Shown here piece after piece: positions 26,301 through 36,713 of a stretch of 64,000 bases of DNA. The number at the start of each line of letters is the position of its first letter. Within the stretch, counting starts at the first letter, position 1. A model generated the notes under the pieces. It saw only the letters and a program-made list of their open reading frames with translations. It was not told the origin of the DNA and ran no database searches. The DNA lies in assembly GCF_019097595.1 (NCBI RefSeq), contig NC_080731.1, positions 11,989,571 through 12,053,570 of the forward strand. Direction: 5' to 3'. The stretch is from Hemibagrus wyckioides (Eukaryota; Chordata; Actinopteri; Siluriformes; Bagridae). Both the position numbers and the translations under genes were made by a program.

Positions 26301-27197
26301 GCGCATTATGCAGAAAGTGGTTTATTGTACATGTGTTCACTGATTCTAAATCTTTTTTTATTTTCTCAACTGCTGTGTTTTAGGAAAATGAGCGCTTGAG
26401 GGAGGAGTGTGAAAAATTAAAACAACGCCATGGGTCACAAATGGTACGCTTTTACTCTCAGGTTACGACATTTGTTCCTTTGTCCCTAAAACATTCAGTT
26501 TGTTCTGATAAATGATGAGTCGAGTTCTCAACAGTGTGTGTGTATAAATAAGTAAAGTTGGTTGTCTGACCTGATGTCCCAGACCCAGCAGCTGGAGCAA
26601 GAGCTCACCACGATGCGGAGGAAGTATAATAAGATAAAGAGGGTGAGTGAGTGCAGAAATCCTTTAATCACTTCTTTTAGAAATAATACAAGGACTTTTG
26701 TGCTGCGTGATGAGTTAAACCACAGGCTATTTAAACTTACACTGACAGAAAAAAGAAACCCACATCTTAAACTATAAACAGACTAAATCGACATAAATAG
26801 ACTTTTTCATTAGTTTAAGACTATAAGTATCCCGTTGTAGAGATGAAAATTATTCAATCCGTTACGAAACTCTTCTGCTTCATGGCTGTGTTTTAGGAGA
26901 GGAAGAGAGAGCAGGAGGATTACAATCTCCTGAAGGTGCGGTGCCAACAGATGGAGGAAACTTTACAAGAGTGTGAAAAGTTACTAAAGGTAAGTTTTTC
27001 TTATGTCTGCTGAAGTACACTGTGTTAGCTGTGCGTCAGAAAAGTACATTTAAAGGTGAAGTACCTCTGGCCATTTCTCACATGAATATTTAAAAGCAAA
27101 CATTTAAGCTTCTCTATGACCATCTTACTATATTAAATCTGTATTTTTCTCACAGATCCACTCCACAGATCTTGGATCCAAAGACAGTTCCCTGTAG
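17249..27197 (+). CDS. LRRFIP-like coiled-coil protein with serially duplicated exon pairs
   Basis: Nineteen exons give one 653-aa frame that is charged, heptad-rich coiled coil almost throughout: 17249-17330, 17536-17615, 18439-18576, 19907-20077, 20270-20362, 20457-20627, 20823-20897, 21402-21482, 21605-21757, 22032-22112, 22264-22422, 22619-22711, 22842-23012, 23207-23281, 23543-23626, 26384-26443, 26583-26642, 26897-26989, 27156-27197 (TAG). From exon 3 on, every exon starts and ends in phase 0. Long exons (153-171 bp, pattern [18 protein letters not shown]) alternate with short ones (75-93 bp, pattern ECEREKExHSVLK). This pair matches the LRRFIP1/2 coiled coil (EEKYRKAMVSNAQLD, then FEREKHAHSIL), repeated here about six times. 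LRRFIP proteins bind Flightless-I and act in nucleic-acid sensing and Wnt signalling, but I do not claim those roles here. The LRRFIP N-terminal region is absent. The start ATG has A at -3 and is less certain than the rest. Confidence 0.85.
17340..17398. repeat. Compound (TC)n(AC)n microsatellite
   Basis: About 17 TC repeats run directly into about 13 AC repeats. The tract starts nine bases after the exon 1 donor of the coiled-coil gene, so it sits in the first-intron splice neighbourhood. Confidence 0.95.
18840..19850 (-). mobile_element. LINE endonuclease-domain remnant, antisense in intron 3
   Basis: Translating the minus strand gives blocks of the apurinic-like endonuclease (EEP) domain and linker of fish non-LTR retrotransposons: [42 protein letters not shown], then [34 protein letters not shown] and VSKTITTR. 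The blocks lie in several frames with stops, and the reverse transcriptase is not present, so this is a dead 5'-part fragment. The exact clade (Rex1/L2-like) is not settled. It sits between exons 3 and 4 of the coiled-coil gene. Confidence 0.82.
24590..25110 (-). mobile_element. Penelope-like element remnant (RT fragment plus GIY-YIG end)
   Basis: The minus strand encodes pieces resembling Penelope-type retroelements: [15 protein letters not shown] and [18 protein letters not shown] (RT part), then [16 protein letters not shown], then [19 protein letters not shown] and [10 protein letters not shown] near the C-terminal endonuclease. The frame is broken in several places, and most of the catalytic palm between the first two blocks and the linker is deleted. 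It lies in intron 15 of the coiled-coil gene, opposite to transcription. Confidence 0.78.
25395..25530 (+). repeat. LINE 3'-end-like repeat
   Basis: GAATCAGAATCAGCTTTATT, GCCAAGTACTGTGGG and CAAGGAATTTGTCTTGGTG form the signature tail of fish L2/Rex1-type LINE copies. No coding part is attached. It lies within intron 15 of the coiled-coil gene. Confidence 0.55.
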
Positions 27198-27461
27198 CAC
27201 AAGTAACTGTCGAGGGCCGTGTTTAACACCTGGATAAACAAAGTCATATGATGATGGTGTAATAGTACTTACTATAAACTATTAATGTGGGTGGAGGGGA
27301 GGACTTGGGTCATTAAGGCCCAAGACAGAGCAGTCAGGTGTGGGTGAGTTTTGGGCTCCTGAGAGCTCAGCTGTAAGAGCCTGTAGCTCCAGGGTGGCTT
27401 CAGAGGGCACCTGAGCATCGGCTGAGGTCTTGGAGGAGCCCTTGGTTAATCTCTGTTATTA

Positions 27462-28786
27462 CAGTGCCTTGCAAATGTATTCACCCCCCTTTTTCAAGTT
27501 TTGTTGCCTCACAACCTGGCAATAAAATGGAAGGTTTTTTGTTTGAATTGAATTGTTTGAAGGTTTGCATCATTTCATTTGCAGAACATGCCCACAACTT
27601 TGAAGATGTGATTTTTTTTTTTATTGTGAAGCAAACAACAAATAGGACAAAATAACAGAAAACTTCAGCGTGCATAACTATTCACCCCCCTAAAGTCAGT
27701 ACTTTGTAGAGCAAGTACTGCAAGTACTACAGCTGCAAGTCACTTTGGATAAGTTTGCACATCTTGCCACTGGGATTTTTGCCCATTCCTCAAGGCAAAA
27801 CTGCTCCAGCTCCTTCATGTTGGATGGTTTCCACTTGTGAACAGCAATCTTCAAGTTTGACCACAGATTCTCAACTGGATTGAGGTCTGGGCTTTGACTA
27901 GGCCATTCCAACACATTTAAATGTTTCCCCTTAAACCACTCGAGTGTTGCTTTAGCAGTATGTTTCGGGTCATTGTCCTGCTGGAAGGTGAACCTCCGTC
28001 CCAGTCTCAAATCACAGGCAGATTGAAACAGATTTTGCTCAAGAATATCCCTGTATTTAGCACCATCCATCTTTCCCTCGACTCGGATCAGTTTCCCAGT
28101 CCCTGCTGCTGAACACAACATGGTGTTCTTGGGGTGATAGGATGTGTTGGCTTTGCGCCAGACATAGCGTTTTCCTTGGTGGCCAAAAAGTTCAATTTTA
28201 GTCTCATCTTACCAGAGCACCTTCCTCCATACATTTGGGGAGTCACCCACATGTCTTTTGGCAAACTCAAAACATGCCTTCTTATTTTTAACACTAAGTA
28301 ATGGCGTTTTTCTGGCCACTCTTCCATAAAGCCCAGCTCTATGGAGTGTTCGGCTTATTGTGATCCAATGCACAGATACACCAGTCTCTGCTGTGGAACT
28401 CTGCAGCTCCTTCAGGGTTACGTTTGGTCTCTGTGCTGCCTCTCTGATTAATGCACTTCTTGCCCAGTCTGTGAGTTTTGGTGGGCGGCCCTCTCTTGGC
28501 AGTTTGTTGTGGTACCATGTTCTTTCCATTTGAACATGATGGATTTGATGGTGCTCCGGGGGATCATCAAACATTTGGATATTTTTTATAACCCAACCCT
28601 GACTTGTTCTTCTCAACAACTTTGTCCCTGACATGTTTGGAGAGCTCCTTGGTCTTCTTCATGGCGTGATGTCTCTTGCTTAGTGGTGTTGCAGCCTCTG
28701 GGCCCTTTCAGAAAAGGTTATAACAGGTTATAATGTAACAAAACATGAAAAATGCCAAGGGGGGTGAATACTTTTGCAAGGCACTG
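27462..28786 (-). mobile_element. Tc1/mariner transposon, DD34E type, inactive
   Basis: Terminal inverted repeats CAGTGCCTTGCAA...TTGCAAGGCACTG are flanked by TA at 27460-27461 and 28787-28788, and the element spans 1325 bp. The minus strand carries transposase pieces: 28634-28209 (DNA-binding part and first catalytic region) and 28121-27696 (TFQQDNDPKHTA, WPSQSPDLNPVENLW). The second Asp and the Glu are 34 residues apart, the classical Tc1 spacing. A stop lies just before the first catalytic Asp region, and frame changes separate the pieces. It lies 265 bp past the stop codon of the coiled-coil gene and may have shortened or replaced that gene's 3' UTR. Confidence 0.92.
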
Positions 28787-28789
28787 TAT

Positions 28790-30660
28790 GTTGGTTATGA
28801 AACTTTGAGTTCTGATGCTTGGGTTCTCCGCTCTGGGGCCTCCTTGGAACTCGGAGCAAACTGCAGTTCTGCATGTTTCATGCAGTACTGAACCCTCTAC
28901 CGACCACACATGATGCTCTGCTCTTCCTTCTGGATATAATGATGGACATGATCTACTTCTGCTTCTCAGTCCTCGTGCTGTCAGGAGGGCAATTAGGGCT
29001 AGTCGTTCTCAGCAGTGATTGAATGAATACCCTCACCACAAAGAGAAGAAAAAATTAAGACATCTGGAGTCTATCAGGGCGAGTAGAGAAAAGAGAACCT
29101 CAGTGATGTTTACATTGGGTACAGGAAGTACTAGGTCATTGCTATCATATGACTTTGTGAAAAAAGTCTCGGCATACGCACACAAAACTTTATCCAGGTG
29201 TTAATCACTGGTCCTGGTGGTTAGAAGCAGTGACATGGATCAAACACCAACCACCAACAAGTGCTCATAATGAAGACAACAGAAAAAATAAAAATGATTT
29301 GATTAAATTTGTGCAGTTATAACCAGTTCATCTGTGGGTTTATCAAAGCTATTGAATTTATTCCATTCACTTTAAACAGGTTGTTTTTTTTTCTTAAATC
29401 ACATCTATTTTAATGAATTAATTCTTAATACTTATTGAACATCTATCCAATATGGCGGCAGGCCATTGGCATGCAGCGGCTACTCTAGATCCAAAAATTT
29501 TTAGAGCACGTCAGTATTGTTCAACATCAACCGTCAATAATTTAAGATTTTTTTAAAAAAAAGACATTATATCACTTAAGAGGAGTATGCTCCGAAATCC
29601 AGACTTTCCCAATAGAGGATGGGTTCAATTTTCAGTCTGGTTCCTCTCCAGGTTTCTTCCTCAGATCATCTCAGGGAGTTTTTCCTCACCATCACCTCTG
29701 GCTTATAGGTTAGGCATAAATATGAATTTAAACTCATACATTTTAATGATGTTACAATAAAATGAAATTGAAGTGAAATTAGAGCATTACTATGAAAGGA
29801 AGAGCTGACAGAAGGTCTAGGTGATAATGGTTATTAGAATAAAGTTTTTTAGAGGAATGCATTCTGCTTCGTGACAGTTTCTTGGTTAGCTGCTGTATTT
29901 TCCATTTCTGTTGGAAAGCTCCACTATAAGCACAGAGATATGAAACGAGAGTCGCTGGAGGGACGGTATACTGCAGTACGAAAAAGAAAGGAGATCTGGA
30001 TTTAAGGTGGAATGCAGTTTTCCCTCTGATCATGCAATTTTTATCATTTAGGTCAACAATCTAACAATATTATTAAATGGTAGATTCTGCATTCACAATT
30101 CAGTTAGGATTATATTTTTAATTGTTGTCATGTTCTGTTGAGATTTGTTTTGGTGTGAATAAAATAGAGCTGCACATTTATTTATTGTTTCTATATTAAA
30201 AAGAATTTTGTGTTCACTAACCAGACAAACTGTGTACAGATGTACATTATCCTTCAGGCAACACGGAAAGCAGCCTCTGTTCCCTAGAGCCAGTGGAGAG
30301 GAAAAACCAACAAAAGCAAAAAGCATTTATTTTATACAAACCTCCTAATCTAGATAGCTGAACTTCCCTCTGTAACGGATTTAAATCCCAAGAGGTCTTC
30401 AACTGCTGACTGAATATTCATGACATTGTGTGTGTGTGTGTGTGTGAGAAAAACATGGTGCAAAAGAATCTTAATTATGGATTGAATGAAGTGTTTTATA
30501 ACCAAAACAGACACAAAACATCCCAAATTCTATGAATTTAGAATCTGTGTTCAAAGTCCGACAGTCTACTGCGGCATTATAACTATTATGCAGATAAAGA
30601 TATTGAAACATCTATTGTTTTTCTGTCAATGACATCAGATGCAGGGAATCGTGATTAAAA
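28790..30660. other. Intergenic DNA between two convergent genes
   Basis: No exon was found. It includes a minus-oriented copy of the dispersed family seen at 11395-11590 (about 29600-29770, with CTGGTTCCTCTCCAGGTTTC and CTCAGGGAGTTTTTCCTC) and a short (TG)n at 30427-30446. Confidence 0.5.
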
Positions 30661-31048
30661 CCTTTATTTATTTTATTTATTTATAACAGAGTATGATAAA
30701 AAAAATGCTTTGATTTGGTTTTATTGTAAAGGACATTCTTAAGCTTCAGAAGTAAAAGGATGCATCATGCATCATCTCCATATTCTTACATACAAATCCA
30801 ACTATCCTCCAGCCTGCCCTAACCAAATTTTGGAAATAAATGATTGAACCAGAACCCAATTCAATTCAGCATACAAGATTTCACAAACTCGGACAGCTGC
30901 ACATTTATAACTATAGAGAATAAGAAAAAAAATCTCATCAGGATAACAGCGCGTAAAAAATATGTAAATACTTAAATAAATGTAAATATAAAGCTCTTTA
31001 AAAGTGTTTCAATTCCGCTGCCTATGTCAGTTAAAACTTGCTTCCACT
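30660..31048 (-). other. Putative 3' UTR of the SDR gene
   Basis: The stretch follows the minus-strand stop codon at 31051-31049. Several TTTATT motifs at 30663-30690, reading AATAAA on the minus strand, are candidate poly(A) signals. Confidence 0.4.
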
Positions 31049-33263
31049 TCACTTAGTGATGATAGCAACTGCCTTCTTTATCCAGGTGTTGTTGCTGAGC
31101 AGAGACAGCATGAAGCGAGCAACATCTGATCTGGACACAGACTGACCGACAGGGAAACCGTTCTCATCAGGAACATAGTAACCTTCATGGGCCTGGAAAT
31201 CTTTGTCTGTGAATAGAAAAGGAATAATTCCTAAATGTCTTATTGTTAATAAGTTTAATGAAATCCTTATCTATCTTTTTAACATCAATAAGAGATGTTA
31301 TGGCACTGACTGGGTCAGTAATGGGATTCAGGATAATGCTCTCTGCCACAATGCAAAATGTTTGTTTTTTAATAATGGAGGAACATGACAAAGAGTTCAA
31401 GGTGTTGACCTCCAAATTCCCCAGATCTCATTTCAATTGATTTCAATGCAATTTAGATGACTTCAATTTAGATACTTCAATCAGTCCATCTGGTAAAACA
31501 CATCTGGCCACAGTTAGTCACAGAGATTACAATGATTCCACATTCTGATTTTAGATGTGAACATTAACTGAAGCTCTTGACCTGTATCTGCATAATTTTA
31601 TGCATTGTGCCGCTGCCAAATAATTAGTTGATAAATAAACTGGACAGTGTTGTACTTATTCACAAATTGTGTATCCAGCCTGACCACATCACAGTCAAAT
31701 GAGAAAGAAATGAACTAAAAAGGACTAGCAGTTCCATCCATGCTCTATGCTTTCCAACAAACGAGGCTGTATCTTATGTGAACTTGTAAAATGTTACAGC
31801 ATTTAAGAAAGCAGTCCAGTTTTGCTAGCCCACCTGTAACTGGAGTATTCTGCAGCCCAGGTGGCCTGACAACAGTCCATTGAATGTCCTCAGTCTTCTC
31901 CAAAAGCTTCTCCATCTCATACATGTTGTTCAAAACACTACGAATTATCGGCAGCAGCATGAAGCGAATGAAGAAAGAAGAGTTGGTCCCTGAATTAGCT
32001 GCAAAAAAAGCACATAATTTATGATGAAATGACATCACAAAGTGCTGCAAAGTTCTGCTGTAATCCTGCCATCTGAAATGAAATAAAAGGCAACGTTTTT
32101 GCCTATCATGTATATCAATGCATTAAATGCACAAACCTTTAGTAATTAAAATCTTTTCTCAGAGCTAGAGCACTTACGGTCCGTGTACCATGATGTCATA
32201 GTAACGATTCGATTCACTTTGACTTCTCGCATTGCATCGAGGGTTGCCGTCATTGACTCAGTGTAGCCGGTTACGCCATAGAAAAAAGATGGCGGGAACC
32301 CAAGACATGACATAACAGCATCCTGTCCCTCAAAGTGTGGCTTCAGACTGTCTTTAGAGAAAATATTTGCCTCGACCACCTGTGTGATAAAAGATGTTTT
32401 TAGGTGATAAGGAGTTACAACCATAAATACACGAATGACCATCATATATTAAATGTATACGATAACGTGATGAATTATGTAGTTATACTCTGTATAATCA
32501 TTAAACAGCAAATTTATTATACTAAATAGAGGCCTGTTATGTGACTATGTGAAGCCTTATGTATTCATATACAGCTATATTTCATTTGCATAATCATTGT
32601 GGATTTAATGTTTCCATTTCTATGGCAATAATACAAACCACATTTAAAAGATGATAATTAGCATAATGTAGCACTTATAAATGATACAAGCATATCATAA
32701 ACATTTTAAGTATATACAGATTTTCTGGCAGGATTTCACTTGACCTTGACCTTTCAAATCATGAAAATATAGCTCCACAACAGCCATGTTCTCTTAAGCT
32801 AATAAATAAATATCCGCTATATTTCACTGTTGTCAGTTTTAATGAAAACAATTTTCTTCAAAATATTTTAATGTAATTAAAAGCTGCATTAAAATGGAAT
32901 TAATTATACTGATTATAAAGTAGAATTATAGAATTTCAGAGATATATCTTTAAAAAATGTGAATGGTTGTTTTATAATTTCTGTTTACATTCTTTCATGC
33001 AGGAAATCCAGCAAACACAGTTTACACAGTAAACAGAGGAGCCTGAGCGAGTCCGAAGATGACTTATACAAATGTTGAGACTGCTCTTTTAAGGTTAAAT
33101 TGGGTATTTAAAGGAATTCCTGGTGTACCTTAAGGTTCTCATGGTTTATTGTCAGTTTGGAAGGATTCCTCACGACGGCTGTGATACTGTGTCCCTGCTG
33201 GAGAGCCTGGTTTACCAGATTCTGCCCCGTCTGTCCTGTAGCTCCAAGCACTGCAATCTTCAT
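31049..33263 (-). CDS. Atypical SDR, BLVRB/flavin reductase-like NAD(P)H oxidoreductase
   Basis: Four minus-strand exons (33263-33129, 32379-32178, 31998-31834, 31206-31049 with TGA) give 219 aa in one frame. The N-terminus MKIAVLGATGQTGQ carries the GxxGxxG dinucleotide-binding loop of a Rossmann fold, followed by AVVRNPSKL, where the nucleotide phosphate is usually read. GQDAVMSCLGFP, NRIVTMTSWYT, WTVVRPPGL and SRSDVARFML align in order with human biliverdin reductase B (206 aa: GQDAVIVLLGT, KVVACTSAF, YVAVMPPHI, DLGHFMLRCL). BLVRB-type proteins use NADPH to reduce flavins and some biliverdins in the cytosol. The substrate of this relative cannot be read from sequence. It is transcribed towards the coiled-coil gene and away from naaa. 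Confidence 0.9.
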
Positions 33264-33289
33264 CTTCCTTTCACTTGAACAAAACTCCT

Positions 33290-33874
33290 ACAAAAGAGAA
33301 ACAAAACATTCATTTCATCGTCCACTGCGAAAACACTGTGGTATCAGCTGCAAACTCTAAACAAAATAATGCAGCATTCAGAATATTCATTCAGCAGGCT
33401 AATAGACTAAACTGGTTTTACATACTAGGTGTGTATACAAGGTTTCCTTATGGTAGTTATATAACAGCTCTTTGGTAGTTATGCAACAGCTGGTTTGTTG
33501 TTATTGTTGCTGTTGCTTTGTTTTGTTTGATAAATCCACAGCTGTTGCGGCTCTACATAGGATACTGAAACCATGGTGCGTATATATTTAAGTATTATGA
33601 GCCTACTGAACTACTGAATAGCCATCTAATAGAAGACAAGACTTATTTCTTGTGTAAACATTGTGTAAATGTGGAAGTTCTGTCTATTAGTGTTTATGGA
33701 AAGAACACGGTATTCCGGTGTGTATCCTCTCCATGACACTAATGCAAACGCTTTTAAAAGCTTTTAAATATATTTTGCACGACACACACACACACACACA
33801 CACACAGAAAGTGTCACTTCACGCTTCAACTATTTCAGTCTGAACGCTGCACTCTCAGAGAAAGTATGAACCTG

Positions 33875-33924
<50 letters not shown>

Positions 33925-34010
33925 TTTATTTCTATGATCTACTTACACACTGATGCACCGTCTTCTCAAATGTTATATATTGTCCAGACACTTCCGCTGC
34001 CGCCCACACG
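33290..34010 (-). promoter_or_regulatory. Probable 5' untranslated exon and promoter side of the SDR gene
   Basis: On the minus strand a good acceptor (TTTCTCTTTTGTAG) lies just upstream of the start codon, at about 33290. A matching donor (GTAAGT, plus positions 33941-33946) lies 650 bp further upstream. This suggests a non-coding first exon ending at 33947. Between them are an (AC)n tract at 33782-33807 and a (TA)n tract at 33878-33921. The start of transcription is not visible. Confidence 0.4.
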
Positions 34011-34489
34011 CACGACTTGTTATGTCAGGTTTTGTTTATTCACCAGGGGGCGCTATTTCCTCTCTGAGTTTTCTAGAAAAACGCAACAAAAGATTATTGA
34101 GGTTTAAGCACGATTCTTTTATACTACTGCCTATGGGTGGATTTTTTTATCTGTAAACTTTAGCTCTGTGAGAAACCACGCCAGCTTTCATTTTACATAA
34201 AGAAATAAAACTAGTTATCTTAATAATAATAATAATAATAATAATAAAAACTTTGTCACTAAGTTAGGAGATATTTATCATATAGAAAGTTTTGAAATTA
34301 TTTAATCATTTTTCATATCTTGGTAAAGTTTACAACTTCTATGCATAGTGTCCAATAAGTTTCAAACTATAAAATACACTCACAAGTCTCATAGACTCAT
34401 AAATACATTGTATATGCGACCTTAATACTCAAACTGCTGCCACAAAATACGTGAGCACACAATTGTATAGATTGTCTTTGTATGCTGTA

Positions 34490-34815
34490 CCAAGATTAAG
34501 ATTTCTTTTCATTAAGAGCCCTAAACCTGTTCCAGCAAGGCAATGATCTTGATGCTGATCACTAAACAAGATCCGTGAACACATGTTGTATTAATGTTTC
34601 CTACACAGAGCCTTGATCCCAAATAAACACCTTTGGGATGCTGATTGCACTCCAGGCCTCACTAATGTTCTTTGTGACTGAATGATCATAAAGCCCACAC
34701 TCCAAAATCTGGTGGAAAGGCTTCCCAGGAGATCGGACGTTATTATAACAGCAAAAGTGGACTGAATCTGGAATGGGATGTTCAACAAACACATATGGGT
34801 GTGATAGTCAAGTGT
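34490..34815 (-). repeat. Non-autonomous DNA-transposon-like repeat, copy 1
   Basis: The stretch holds, in reverse order and orientation, motifs of a common fish repeat whose ends read TGTCCACAT and whose body includes CACTCCAAAATCTGGTGGAA, GAATGGGATGTTCAACAA and CACATATGGGTGTGATAGTC. A copy in the other orientation lies at 50823-51410. The ORFs across it (34591-34794) carry no domain. Confidence 0.55.
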
Positions 34816-35495
34816 CCATTAAAAACACATCAGAAAGACATCTGAAAGTGTCAGAGTCTAGATTTGGTATATGGTTCTTAAACCTCTTGCTGTCAGGGAC
34901 TCCATTACAAAAATAGGAATTTGCTCAATACAGATTTATTTTATGAGTATAATCAAATCATCCAATCATACTGGAGATATTTATTAATTATTATAATTAT
35001 TAATATTAGAATTAGATATCAGTTCAAAAAATTAGATATCAGTAGATATTACTACTTTCAAGTTATAGGCCCCTTTAAATGACCCATCAAGCAGCTAAAT
35101 AACTATAAGAACTCAATAATAAAGAGAATAACTTCAGTAATAGGCCACCGATTAACAGAGTGCAAGTCCAAGTATATTATGGAAAAAAAACTGGATGGAT
35201 GAAACACTCAGTTGATAAACAAAACCATAAACCAGGTAAAATAAGGATCAGTTAGCCTGTTTGGTTATAGTGCTATCATTCACTCTGTGTCTCTGTGTTA
35301 CTGAAAAAATAGCAAGCAAGCCATGGCACTCATTGTTTATTGTCTTTTGTAGTCCAGTGATGTCATGTTATAACTGAGAAGGATCTGTCCATATACGGCA
35401 TGTGTTTTACCGTAAATATAATAAACATTTCTGATTATATTCTGATGATTTCAGCAAATAAAGTGTTTACAGGAAATGAGTGAATGAACGAATGA
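34816..35495. other. Intergenic DNA, no gene seen
   Basis: AT-rich, with no exon and no recognised repeat. An (AAT)n tract lies just outside it, at about 34218-34247. Confidence 0.4.
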
Positions 35496-35550
35496 GTTAA
35501 AATATCCCAACAAAAATATCCTGCCAGGATATTTGTTGGGATATTTTAAC
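35496..35550. repeat. Near-perfect hairpin
   Basis: The left arm begins GTTAAAATATCCCAACAAA and the right arm ends with its reverse complement, TTTGTTGGGATATTTTAAC. The inner parts ATATCCTG and CAGGATAT also pair. The arms are about 27 bp with a single unpaired A and almost no loop. It lies directly beside a Tc1 end fragment. Confidence 0.85.
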
Positions 35551-35575
35551 TTATATATTTTATGACTATAAATAT

Positions 35576-35775
35576 ACACTGATCAGGCATAACATTATGA
35601 CCACGGACAGGTGACGTGAATAACACTGATTATCTCCTCATCGTGGCACCTGTTAGTGTGTTGGGATATATTATGCAGCAAGTGAACATTTTGTCCTCAG
35701 GTTGATGTGTTGGAAGCAGGAAAAATGTGCAAGCGTAAGGATTTGAGCGAGTTTGACAAGGGCCAAAGTGTGATA
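35576..35775 (+). mobile_element. Tc1-like element, 5' end fragment
   Basis: It starts CACTGATCAGGCATAACATT after TA and runs through the untranslated leader into the transposase start region ([12 protein letters not shown] on the plus strand near 35730-35765). It then stops abruptly. The same family is present in a shortened form at 48433-48893, in the opposite orientation. Confidence 0.8.
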
Positions 35776-35989
35776 GTAGTAAGTAGTAAGTAAGTACGTA
35801 GTAGAATACAAAAAGTTAAATTAAACGTAGCAGTGCAGATATGAAACACAGTTGTGGATTTAACCATATTTAAAGCACTATTTCAGTACACACTGCCAGT
35901 GGATAATAAATATGAAGGACCTTGTGAGTCTACATTATATAGAACGTCTATATAAATAGACAAGTGACATGCGTCCTACCTGAAGACTA

Positions 35990-36120
35990 TCAAATATGGA
36001 CTTAAAGACACGCCCACGTTTACATCCACAATCTTCTAATAAAGCGGTGTGGTCTCATTTTTATACGGACTCGACGACACGCCTACATTTCCAAATATGA
36101 TCTCAAAGCCACGCCTTCTC
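35990..36120 (+). promoter_or_regulatory. naaa: naaa upstream region with three imperfect CACGCC repeats
   Basis: Three related blocks lie 110-240 bp before the naaa start codon: 35994-36028 (TATGGACTTAAAGACACGCC), 36062-36095 (TACGGACTCGACGACACGCC) and 36094-36120 (ATATGATCTCAAAGCCACGC). Each ends in a CACGCC core, which resembles a KLF/Sp-type site. A TATAAATA sequence at 35951-35958 is a possible TATA box. Function is inferred from position only. Confidence 0.4.
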
Positions 36121-36230
36121 TCTGACACAACTTGAACGGGGAAGTTTTGTCAACATGTAGAGATGAACACTAGAAGCCGGTTGCATTCAGTGGCACCTAA
36201 AGCCACGATACAACACGGGCTGAAGAAAGG

Positions 36231-36655
36231 ATGATCATGAAGTCCTGGGTGTTGTGGCTGCCGTTTGCATGGACGGTTTGCGGTGCGAACTTTTCCCCAC
36301 CGGTGGTGAACGTCAGTCTGGACCAGGAACCGAAGCTGAGATGGTGGCCACTTAAAAAGCTCTACACTGAAGATTTCTTACAGAAAGCAGCTGCTCAGGT
36401 CATAGAGTGAGTGAGTCTCATACTCTGTTATTTTTTTTATTTTTTATTTTTTATTGTTTGACCAATAATAAAGTGTAGTCTGCAAGTTTTGACCCTTTGC
36501 GTTATTTTTCTGTAGCTATCCATCTTTAGTTTTTAAGTGCTTTTATAAGACACTGAAAGCTTAAACCTACAGGTGTTTAAAAATAATGATCACATCTGGA
36601 TTAACGAGATACCATACTTTCAGTAGTATTTTTTATTCTGTTGCATGTACCTGTA

Positions 36656-36713
<58 letters not shown>

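Larger units (their letters stand above)
23870..26383 (+). other. Large intron 15 of the coiled-coil gene
   Basis: This 2.7-kb intron is much larger than its neighbours, which are mostly 100-600 bp. Besides the Penelope and LINE-tail remnants listed separately, I see no exon. The next exon (26384) resumes the same phase-0 pattern, so the insertions did not break the reading frame. Confidence 0.5.

Noticed and set aside
33953..34156. Short ORF upstream of the SDR gene as a separate small protein
   Set aside because: It overlaps the probable untranslated first exon of the SDR gene on the other strand, and has no family match.
34591..34794. Paired 63-67 codon ORFs as a small gene
   Set aside because: They lie wholly in a dispersed DNA-transposon-like repeat.
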